Assembly: GCA_016234625.1 (NCBI GenBank)
Contig: JACRBD010000281.1
Coordinates: 1-45,368 of the forward strand
DNA length: 45,368 nt
Direction: 5' to 3'
DNA from: Caulobacterales bacterium
GTDB taxonomy: Bacteria; Pseudomonadota; Alphaproteobacteria; Caulobacterales; Caulobacteraceae
Positions 31,615 to 38,615 of this stretch are shown in pieces; position 1 is the stretch's first letter, and the number at the start of each line of letters is the position of its first letter. The notes under the pieces are model-generated. The model was not told where the DNA came from and made no database searches. It worked only from the letters and a program-made list of their open reading frames with translations. The position numbers and the translations under genes are program-made.

Positions 31615-32757
31615 ATGGATTTCAACTTCACCGAAGAGCAGTCGATGCTGCGTGACACGGTCACCAGCTTCCTCCAGGACCGCTACGACTTCGACAAGCG
31701 TCGCAAGATGATCACCTCCGACACCGGTCGTGATCCGGCGATCTGGGAGGCGTTCGCCAACGAGCTGGGCATCCTGGGCGCGCCGTTCTCGGAAGAGCTG
31801 GGCGGCCTGGGCGGCGGGGCGATCGAGAACATGATCGTCATGGAGGAGTTCGGCAAAGCCCTGGTGGTCGAGCCCTACCTCGGCACGGTGGTGATCGGCG
31901 GCGGCTTCCTCAAGCACTCGGGCTACGCCGGCGCGGCGGACCTGATCGGCGGCATCATCGAGGGCAAGGTGATCGTCGCCTTCGCCTATGCCGAGCCGCA
32001 GGGTCGCTACACCTGGTCGGATCTGAAGACCACGGCCAGAAAGGACGGCGCCGGCTATGTCCTGAACGGCCACAAGGCTGTGGTCATCGGCGCCCCCTGG
32101 GCGACCCACCTGATCGTCACCGCCCGCACCGGCGGCGGCCAGCGCGACGAGAGCGGCGTCTCGGTGTTCATCGTCGAGAAGGGCGCCAAGGGCGTGGTCA
32201 CCCGTGACTATCCCACGGTCGACGGCCAGCGCGCATCGGAAGTCTATTTCGAGAACGTCTCGGTCGGCGCCGACGCGCTGATCGGCGCGGAAGGCGCGGG
32301 CCTGCCGCTGGTCAACAAGGTCATCGACGAGGCCACGGCCGCGTCCTGCGCCGAGGCCGTGGGCGCCATGCGCCAGCTGCACACGGGCACTCTGGAATAC
32401 GCCCGCCAGCGCAAGCAGTTCGGCGTGCCGATCGCCAGCTTCCAGGTGCTGCAGCACCGGATGGTCGACATGTTCATGAACGTCGAGCAGTCGGTCTCGA
32501 TGACCTACATGGCCACCATCAAGCTGACCGATGACGCCGAGCGCGCCAAGGCGGTCAGCGCCGCCAAGGTGCAGATCGGCAAGGCCTGCAAGTTCGTCGG
32601 CCAGAACGCCATCCAGATCCACGGCGGCATGGGCATGACCGACGAACTGGCCATCGGCCACTACTTCAAGCGCGCCACGATGATCGAAGGCCTCTACGGC
32701 TCGGTCGACCATCACCTGCGCCGCTATGAGGGCCTGAGCTTCGGCAAGGCGGCGTAG
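31615..32757 (+). CDS. Acyl-CoA dehydrogenase (possible beta subunit)
   Basis: 380 residues with the ACAD fold: N-terminal MDFNFTEEQSMLRDTVTSFL, middle domain AFAYAEPQGRYTWSDLKTTA, and C-terminal EYARQRKQFGVPIASFQVLQ plus AIQIHGGMGMTDELAIGHYF. The usual C-terminal YEGT motif is replaced by MIEGLYGSVDHHLRRY. The FAD-contact motif RKQFGVPI and the QIHGGMGMTDE loop are intact. It probably pairs with the ACAD encoded at 30237, the two sharing one active site as in heterotetrameric ACADs; this is inference. The start follows a GGACGC/CAGGG region. Confidence 0.9.
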   Translation: MDFNFTEEQSMLRDTVTSFLQDRYDFDKRRKMITSDTGRDPAIWEAFANELGILGAPFSEELGGLGGGAIENMIVMEEFGKALVVEPYLGTVVIGGGFLKHSGYAGAADLIGGIIEGKVIVAFAYAEPQGRYTWSDLKTTARKDGAGYVLNGHKAVVIGAPWATHLIVTARTGGGQRDESGVSVFIVEKGAKGVVTRDYPTVDGQRASEVYFENVSVGADALIGAEGAGLPLVNKVIDEATAASCAEAVGAMRQLHTGTLEYARQRKQFGVPIASFQVLQHRMVDMFMNVEQSVSMTYMATIKLTDDAERAKAVSAAKVQIGKACKFVGQNAIQIHGGMGMTDELAIGHYFKRATMIEGLYGSVDHHLRRYEGLSFGKAA

Positions 32758-32783
32758 TTGGTTTCAGCCGGACGGAATTGAAG

Positions 32784-32817
32784 GGGCGGGGGCTGAGAAG
32801 CGCCCGCCCTTTTTCTT
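32784..32817 (+). terminator. Rho-independent terminator
   Basis: The 7-bp stem GGGCGGG/CCCGCCC with a 12-nt loop is followed by TTTTTCTTGTT. It lies 26 bp after the second acyl-CoA dehydrogenase. Confidence 0.85.
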
Positions 32818-32843
32818 GTTCCCTGCTCACCACTCCAAACGGT

Positions 32844-32974
32844 CCGTCATGGCCCGGCTTGTCCGGGCCACCCATGCGCACCAAAGGTGGGCGGTTGCCC
32901 GCATGAACAACCTAGGCGATAAATTCCTTATCCCTCGTGTACATGGGTGGCCCGGACAAGCCGGGCCATGACGG
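32844..32974. repeat. GTCATGGCCCG inverted-repeat element, copy 2
   Basis: Perfect 33-bp arms (32844-32876 and 32942-32974), each itself containing CCCGG...CCGGG symmetry, flank a 65-nt centre. The right arm ends 26 bp before the hydrolase start. The arms match copies 1 and 3; the centre differs. Confidence 0.92.
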
Positions 32975-33000
32975 CGGGTTTGGGGGACGGGGAGGGCGTG

Positions 33001-34161
33001 ATGCGGCGAAGGACGTTCCTGTCGGGGGCGGCGGCCGGCCTGACGCTGGCGGGCTGCGCGCCGGCGTCGCGGATGTTGGCGGCGCCCGAAGGCGTCACCC
33101 TGACGCCGGTGAAATCCTATTCCCGACTGACCAGCGCCGTCCTCCTGCGGCTCGCCGGGGTAAAGGGCGTGCCGGCCCGTCATGCGGTGGATTGCTGGCG
33201 GGTGGCCTATGGCTCCCACGATAGACAGGGCCGGCCGATCCGGCTCAGCGGCCTGTTGGCGCTGCCCAGGGGCGTGACCGCCCGGGGGCTGGTCAGCTGG
33301 CAACACGGCACCACCACCTCACGCGAAGACGTGCCGTCCAGGCTGTCGTCCGAGGGAGTCGCGGCGGCCGTGGTCTTCGCCGGCAACGGCTTCGCGGCGG
33401 TGGCGCCGGACTATCTGGGCCTGGGGGACTCGCCCCTGACCCACACCTACTACGCCGCTGACGACACCGCGCGGGCGGTGATCGACCTGCTGGACGCCGT
33501 GCGGACCGTGTCCGGCGTGCCCGACACGCCGCCGTTCCTGGCCGGCTTCTCCCAGGGCGGCCACGCCTGCATGGCGGTGCAACAGGCGCTGGAGGCGAGC
33601 GGCCGCGCGGTGCTGGGCAGCGCGCCCTGCGCCGGGGCGTTCAACCTGCGCACCGTCAGCTTCCCGGCGGCGCTGAAGGGCGGGGCGACGCAGAGCTCGT
33701 TGTACCTGAACTACCTCGTCCGGGGGCTCGGCGCCCGCTACGGCCATCCGCTGGAGAGCGCCCTGACCGACCGGGCCTCTGCCCTGACCCGCACCCTCTA
33801 CGACCAGCCGCACAAGCCAGAGGCGATCATCGCCGTTCTGCCCAGGGATCCGCGCGGCCTGTTCAACACCGGGTTCCTCGACGCCTTCGAGCGCGGCGGG
33901 CCGCACTGGTTGCTGGACGCGATGGCGGCCAACGAGGTCAGCCACTTCACGCCGCGCGCGCCGGTCCGCCTCTACTTCGGCGCCGCCGATCTGGATGTGT
34001 CGCCGACCGAAGCGACGACCACGGCGCGGATGTTCCAGGCGCTCGGCGCCGACGCGGCGGCGGTCGACGTGGGGCCGTACGACCACAACGCCTCGATCCT
34101 GCGGGCCGCGCCGAAGGCGCTGGCATGGCTTGAAACCCTGGTCGAGCCGCGCGCCGGGTAA
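33001..34161 (+). CDS. Tat-exported lipoprotein alpha/beta hydrolase (lipase/esterase-like)
   Basis: 386 residues. The N-terminus MRRRTFLSGAAAGLTLAGC has a twin-arginine motif and a lipobox (LAGC), so it should be exported folded and lipid-anchored. The catalytic domain has the nucleophile elbow GFSQGGHA (Ser near 186), an Asp in FGAADLDVSP and a His in VGPYDHNAS, giving a plausible triad. The layout resembles secretory lipase-like hydrolases acting on esters. The ORF track begins at 32947 inside the repeat arm; ATG 33001 with GGGGAGGG upstream is better. Confidence 0.88.
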   Translation: MRRRTFLSGAAAGLTLAGCAPASRMLAAPEGVTLTPVKSYSRLTSAVLLRLAGVKGVPARHAVDCWRVAYGSHDRQGRPIRLSGLLALPRGVTARGLVSWQHGTTTSREDVPSRLSSEGVAAAVVFAGNGFAAVAPDYLGLGDSPLTHTYYAADDTARAVIDLLDAVRTVSGVPDTPPFLAGFSQGGHACMAVQQALEASGRAVLGSAPCAGAFNLRTVSFPAALKGGATQSSLYLNYLVRGLGARYGHPLESALTDRASALTRTLYDQPHKPEAIIAVLPRDPRGLFNTGFLDAFERGGPHWLLDAMAANEVSHFTPRAPVRLYFGAADLDVSPTEATTTARMFQALGADAAAVDVGPYDHNASILRAAPKALAWLETLVEPRAG

Positions 34162-34240
34162 CCTGGGCGGCCGGTTCACACATCTGAAAGCGCTTTGGCT
34201 TCAGATGCTTGGGCCTGCGCAAACCGGACGGGGGAATTCC

Positions 34241-36391
34241 GTGTCGACCAAGGCCCATAAGCCCGATCCCCAGGCCAGCCCTGGGACGGCCGTTCGCGAG
34301 TCCGGCGCCGCGGCCCTGACCCGGACGATGACCCTGATCGCGACGGGCGGCTCCCTGCCGGACATCCTCGATGCGATCGCCCGCTGCGTGGAGGCCGAAC
34401 ACCCGGCCGTCCTGTGCAGCATCCTGCTGCTCGACGACACCGGCAAACACCTCCTGAACGGCGCCGGGCCGAGCCTGCCGGACTTCTACAACGACGCCAT
34501 CAACGGGGTCGAAATCGGTCCTGACGTGGGATCCTGCGGCACCGCCGCCTTCGCCAACACCTGCACCATCGTGGCGGACATCCAGACCGATCCCCTGTGG
34601 GTCAACTTCAAGGATCTGGCCGCCCAGGCGGGCCTGGCGTCCTGCTGGTCGGAGCCGATCCGCGGCCGCGCCGGCCAGGTGCTGGGCACCTTCGCCATGT
34701 ACCACCGCGAGATCCGGGTTCCGGACGAGGACGATTTCAGATCGATCGAGGCGGCGGCGCATATCGCCGCCATCGCCATCGAGCGCAAGCAGTCCGAGGA
34801 GGCGCTGGCCGCCAGCGAGGCCCGCCACCGGTTGTTCGCCGACAACGCCAACGACCTGATCATGCTGAGCGGCCTCGATGGCCGGCTGACCTACATCTCG
34901 CCCTCGGTGGCGAGGGTGACCGGCTATCTCCCCGAAATACTGGTGGGTCGGCTGATCAAGGACCTGGTTCATCCCGAGGACTGGCCGACCATGCTGGCCG
35001 TCGGCGACCGGCTCTATGCGGGTGAATTCGCGACGGACGCGCCCAGGGTCGAATACCGGGCCCGTCACAAGGACGGCCGCTGGCTGTGGTTCGAAACCCG
35101 CACCTGCCTGATCCGCGACCCCGAGACGGGTGAGCCGACGGGAACCCTCGACGTGGCCCGAGACGTCACGGCGCGCAAGCTGCTGGAGGCGGAGCTGCGG
35201 GAGCGCACCCGCGAGGCCGAGGCCGCCACCGAGGCCAAATCCAGCTTCCTGGCCAACATGAGTCACGAAATCCGCACGCCCCTGACGGCGATTCTCGGCT
35301 TCTCCGGCGTTTTGAACGGGATGTCCGGACTGCCGGAAGAGGCGCGGCTGCACCTGCAGCGGATCACCACGGCGGGCGAGGCGCTGCTGTCGGTGGTCAA
35401 CGACGTGCTCGACTTCTCAAGGCTTGAAGCCGGCCAGATGGATCTGGATTCCCGGCCGTTCGACCCGGCCGCCGTGGTGCGCGAGACCGTCGACCTCGTG
35501 GCGGGCCAGGCGGCGGCCAAACAGCTGCGGCTGGAGGTGGCCATCGACGGCGACCTTCCAGCTTCCGTCAACGCGGACAGCACGCGCCTGCGCCAGATTC
35601 TGCTCAACCTGCTGGGCAACGCCCTGAAGTTCACCCAGACCGGCGGCGTCCGCGTAACGGTCAGTCACATGGCCGCCGAAGGCGGTCGGCTGCGGATAGA
35701 GGTCGAGGACACAGGCCCCGGCATCCCTGCCGATCGCCTGGACCGGCTGTTCCAGCGGTTCTCGCAGGTCGATGGCTCGATCAGCCGGCGGCATGGCGGG
35801 TCCGGGCTGGGCCTGGCGATCTGTCTGGGCCTGACCGAGCTGATGGGCGGCCGGATCGGCGTCGAAAGCGTCGAGGGCGAGGGATCGCGGTTCTGGTTCA
35901 CCGTCGCGGCCCCGCCGGTCGCGGCGCTCGCGGCGGCTTCGCCCGAGTTGGTCGATCATGCGACCATGCCGACGGCGCGGGTGCTGCTGGTCGATGACGT
36001 GGCGATCAACCGCCAACTGGTCCGGACCATCCTGGCGCCCTTCGGCCATGACATCACCGAGGCCGGCGGCGGCGCGGAAGCGGTCGAGGTCGCTCATCGG
36101 ACGGCCTTCGATCTGATCCTGATGGACGTGCAGATGCCGGGCATGGACGGCCTGACCGCCACCCGCGCGATCCGGGCGACCGCCGAGGTCAACCGAAACA
36201 CCCCGATCCTGGCCTTCAGCGCCAACGTCCTGGCCGACCAGCTGGCCGCCTGCCGGGCCGCCGGGATGAACGACCACATCGTCAAGCCGATCAATCTGAC
36301 CGACCTGGTCGCCAAGGTGGCGCTCTGGACCAGCGACGCGGCGCCGGCCATCCTGGATTGCCGGGACCTGCGCGAGGCTCAGTCCGCGTAG
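34241..36391 (+). CDS. Hybrid sensor histidine kinase (GAF-PAS-HisKA-HATPase-REC)
   Basis: About 716 residues, soluble. Domains in order: GAF (about 40-180, GPDVGSCGTAAFANTCTIVA), PAS (about 200-320, RHRLFADNANDLIMLSGLDG), HisKA with FLANMSHEIRTPLTAILGFS, HATPase with NLLGNALKFTQTGG and RHGGSGLGLAICLGLTELMG, and a C-terminal receiver (LLVDDVAINRQLV, phospho-acceptor in DLILMDVQMPGMDGL, Lys in HIVKPINLTD). The final His-phosphotransfer step needs another protein. The start is GTG 34241 after GGGGGA; ATG 34205 is in frame and possible. Its end overlaps the convergent TetR gene by 13 bp. Confidence 0.92.
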   Translation: MSTKAHKPDPQASPGTAVRESGAAALTRTMTLIATGGSLPDILDAIARCVEAEHPAVLCSILLLDDTGKHLLNGAGPSLPDFYNDAINGVEIGPDVGSCGTAAFANTCTIVADIQTDPLWVNFKDLAAQAGLASCWSEPIRGRAGQVLGTFAMYHREIRVPDEDDFRSIEAAAHIAAIAIERKQSEEALAASEARHRLFADNANDLIMLSGLDGRLTYISPSVARVTGYLPEILVGRLIKDLVHPEDWPTMLAVGDRLYAGEFATDAPRVEYRARHKDGRWLWFETRTCLIRDPETGEPTGTLDVARDVTARKLLEAELRERTREAEAATEAKSSFLANMSHEIRTPLTAILGFSGVLNGMSGLPEEARLHLQRITTAGEALLSVVNDVLDFSRLEAGQMDLDSRPFDPAAVVRETVDLVAGQAAAKQLRLEVAIDGDLPASVNADSTRLRQILLNLLGNALKFTQTGGVRVTVSHMAAEGGRLRIEVEDTGPGIPADRLDRLFQRFSQVDGSISRRHGGSGLGLAICLGLTELMGGRIGVESVEGEGSRFWFTVAAPPVAALAAASPELVDHATMPTARVLLVDDVAINRQLVRTILAPFGHDITEAGGGAEAVEVAHRTAFDLILMDVQMPGMDGLTATRAIRATAEVNRNTPILAFSANVLADQLAACRAAGMNDHIVKPINLTDLVAKVALWTSDAAPAILDCRDLREAQSA

Positions 36392-36990
36392 ACCCGCCCG
36401 GCGATCGCCGCGACCGCCGCCTCGATCCGCGCCCAGCCGGCGTTGTCCAGGGCCACCCCGGCGAACGGCCGCTCCCGCGCCCGGCGCAGGGCCAGCATCT
36501 GGATGGCCGCGATCAGAATGGCGTTGACCGCCGGGACATCGACGCCAGAGGGGCGGGGGAGGGCGGCTAGGCGCTCGGCCGCCCAGGCCTGCATGGCCGC
36601 CGACCGGCTGGCGTCCAGGGCCCGCAGGACCGGGGCGTCCTCGACCGTCTCCCAGGCGGTCAGGCCCTGCAGCAATGGATCACTCGCGAGCGCCCGGCCG
36701 TAGGCCAGAACGAGGTCGGTCGCCGCCTCGCCGTACGAGCCGGCTGGCGCCACGTTTTCCGCTTCACCCAGGGACCATCTGACCTCCGCGCCCAGCCGCT
36801 CGACCACTCCCTCGACCCCGCCGAAGTAGCGATAGACCAGCTTGCGGTCGACGCCGGCCGCCTCGGCGATGGCCTGCACGTTCAGGGCTGCGAAGCCCTT
36901 GTCGGCCAGCAGGCCGGCGGCCGCCTCGACAATCGCGCGCTCGGTGGCGGCCCGGTCCCGGGCGGGGGCCGGTGCATCGGCGCGGGTCAT
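36379..36990 (-). CDS. TetR family transcriptional regulator
   Basis: 203 residues. The N-terminal helix-turn-helix domain is ATERAIVEAAAGLLADKGFA, then NVQAIAEAAGVDRKLVYRYF. The C-terminal ligand domain is not diagnostic. The gene is divergent from the DUF4386 gene, and the 73-bp gap holds two similar 18-bp palindromes, so it almost certainly represses itself and that gene. It is convergent with the hybrid kinase, overlapping by 13 bp. Confidence 0.92.
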   Translation of the reverse strand: MTRADAPAPARDRAATERAIVEAAAGLLADKGFAALNVQAIAEAAGVDRKLVYRYFGGVEGVVERLGAEVRWSLGEAENVAPAGSYGEAATDLVLAYGRALASDPLLQGLTAWETVEDAPVLRALDASRSAAMQAWAAERLAALPRPSGVDVPAVNAILIAAIQMLALRRARERPFAGVALDNAGWARIEAAVAAIAGRVYAD

Positions 36991-37006
36991 GGCGGCTCCT
37001 CGGTGT

Positions 37007-37055
37007 TTGACAATGTCTCACATATGGGACATATCGATGTCACACAACTGGGACA
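37007..37055. promoter_or_regulatory. Promoter with two TetR operator palindromes
   Basis: Operator 1 (37014-37031) is TGTCTCACATATGGGACA and operator 2 (37038-37055) is TGTCACACAACTGGGACA. They share TGTCNCA-N4-TGNGACA symmetry and are 24 bp apart. A TTGACA -35 box lies at 37007 and a CATATC -10-like hexamer at 37030, so operator 1 sits inside the promoter of the DUF4386 gene. Repression by the adjacent TetR protein is the simplest reading. Confidence 0.7.
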
Positions 37056-37063
37056 TAGAACGA

Positions 37064-37783
37064 ATGACCGCCTCCAATCCTGTTTCGGCCCGCCGCCTGG
37101 CCGGCGCCGCCATGACCGTGTTTCCGCTGGCCGCCACGGTTCCCTACGTCCTGTTGATCGACCGGTTCGGCTATGACGACATCCTGCGCGAGCCGCCGCT
37201 GGTGGTGCTCAGGGCGTTCCAGGACGGCGGGCCGGCGCTGGTGCTGATCTGGCTGGCCTTCGCCCTCTGCGCGGTCAGCTTCCTGTGGGTCGCCGGCTGG
37301 ACGGCCGAGTCGGTCAGGGCCCAGGGCGGCCGCTGGCCCCTGTGGGCGACCCTGGCGGGGGCGGGGTCGGCGCTGGTCCAGGCCATCGGCCTGCTGCGCT
37401 GGCCGTTCGTCGTGCCGGGGCTCGCCGCCACGGCGCTGGACCCGGCGGCGGACCCGGCCGCCCGGTCGGCGGCCGTGGTGGTGTTCGGGGCCCTCAACCA
37501 GTTCGCCGGCGTGGCCCTGGGCGAGCATCTGGGTCAGACCCTGCTGGCCGCCTGGACCTTCGCCCTGGCCGTGGCCGTCCTGCGTGGACGGCTGGCCCCG
37601 GCGCCGTTCGGATGGCTCGGCCTGGCGCTGGTCCCGCTGTGGATCCTCGGCCAGAGCGAACTGCTGGCGACCGTCGTCCCGGGCTTCCTGGTGGTCGAGG
37701 CCACGCCCATCGCCTTCATGGGCTGGCAGGTCTGGCTGCTGACGCTGGGACTGTGGTGGGTGGTGGTGAAGCCGAGGGCCTGA
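37064..37783 (+). CDS. DUF4386-like integral membrane protein
   Basis: 239 residues with about six transmembrane segments (for example AAMTVFPLAATVPYVLLI, LVLIWLAFALCAVSFLWV, LGLALVPLWILGQSELLATV, GWQVWLLTLGLWWVVV). Block order and content resemble DUF4386, whose function is unknown. The start ATG 37064 is preferred because the in-frame ATG at 37037 lies in the operator/promoter region. It is controlled by the divergent TetR regulator, so it may respond to a small molecule or membrane stress. Confidence 0.72.
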   Translation: MTASNPVSARRLAGAAMTVFPLAATVPYVLLIDRFGYDDILREPPLVVLRAFQDGGPALVLIWLAFALCAVSFLWVAGWTAESVRAQGGRWPLWATLAGAGSALVQAIGLLRWPFVVPGLAATALDPAADPAARSAAVVVFGALNQFAGVALGEHLGQTLLAAWTFALAVAVLRGRLAPAPFGWLGLALVPLWILGQSELLATVVPGFLVVEATPIAFMGWQVWLLTLGLWWVVVKPRA

Positions 37784-37797
37784 GCCCAACCCACCGC

Positions 37798-37920
37798 CGT
37801 CATGGCCCGACTTGTTCGGGCCACCCAAGAACACACCCGTTGGGGTGACCTGCGGAGCCGTCAGCTCGGACCCGGAAACATCGCCGTGCTTGGGTGGCCC
37901 GAACAAGTCGGGCCATGACG
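37798..37920. repeat. GTCATGGCCCG inverted-repeat element, copy 3
   Basis: Perfect 32-bp arms (37798-37829 and 37889-37920, GTCATGGCCCGACTTGTTCG in the left arm) flank a 59-nt centre. It starts 14 bp after the DUF4386 stop codon. The arms share the GGCCCG...CGGGCC symmetry of copies 1 and 2. Confidence 0.92.
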
Positions 37921-38069
37921 ATTTTTCAGGGGATGGGGTGACGGCTAAGCTACGGAAAAAGAAGCATTATCACTAATCATCCGCATACGGATTTGATCCG
38001 AACCCGGATTAATCCTCTTGCGTCATGGAATCGGCGCGGCGCAGCGTCGGGGGACAAAGGAGTTCGCCC

Positions 38070-38195
38070 ATGACGATCTCGAAGATGGACCGCGCGATGC
38101 TGTCTTTCGGCTTCCTCGGAGGCCTGCTGGTGCCGCGGTCCAGGCCCTCGAACGCTCGCCCGTCTCCGCCCAGGCCGGCTCCGCGGCCGCGATGA
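38070..38195 (+). CDS. Small ORF with strong ribosome binding site, possibly frameshifted
   Basis: A 41-codon ORF (MTISKMDRAMLSFGFLGGLL, then a Pro/Arg-rich tail) follows a strong AAAGGAG site at ideal spacing. The tail looks unnatural, whereas the neighbouring frame reads AAVQALERSPVSAQAGSAAA and ends at 38209. Restoring one base near 38133 would give a protein of about 46 residues with a single hydrophobic segment. So this is either a small membrane protein with a frameshift or a sequencing error. No family is recognised. Confidence 0.4.
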   Translation: MTISKMDRAMLSFGFLGGLLVPRSRPSNARPSPPRPAPRPR

Positions 38196-38251
38196 ACGCG
38201 TCGCGTTGATGCCCGCTCCGGCACGGGCTAGGCTCGGGCTGGGGGCGCATC

Positions 38252-38614
38252 ATGCAGGACGATCCGGACGCGCAAGATAAACGGCGCCGCGTGATGGAGG
38301 CGGCCACAGGGGTGTACTTCGTGCCCGCCTATCAGGGGCATTGGGTTGCGGCGGTGCTGTTCGCCGCGACCATGGTCGGGGCGACGATGCTTTGGAGCTG
38401 CCTGCCCGCGGCGATGGCCATCCTGGGCGGCGGGGCGACCGGCGCGGCCAACGGCCAGACGGCCGCGACCTTCCTGACGCTCTACGCGGCGATGGCGGCG
38501 GGCCCGATCGCGGGCTGGACTCTGTGGGGCTTCCGGCGCCGGTGGGCCGCCCTGGCCCTGATGGCGCTGTTCGCCTTCTGCGTGGTCTGGCTGGGCCCGG
38601 CGGCGACGCGGTAG
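38252..38614 (+). CDS. Small integral membrane protein of unknown function
   Basis: 120 residues with a charged N-terminus and three predicted transmembrane segments (HWVAAVLFAATMVGATMLW, FLTLYAAMAAGPIAGWTLW, WAALALMALFAFCVVWLG). No family motif is recognised. It ends one base from the stop of the convergent ABC-F gene. Start ATG 38252 is the first of the frame and no better site is seen. Confidence 0.65.
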   Translation: MQDDPDAQDKRRRVMEAATGVYFVPAYQGHWVAAVLFAATMVGATMLWSCLPAAMAILGGGATGAANGQTAATFLTLYAAMAAGPIAGWTLWGFRRRWAALALMALFAFCVVWLGPAATR

Positions 38615-38615
38615 G

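Noticed and set aside
32947-33000. Start of the lipoprotein hydrolase at 32947
   Set aside because: That start lies in the right arm of a repeat element; the Tat motif and lipobox begin at ATG 33001.
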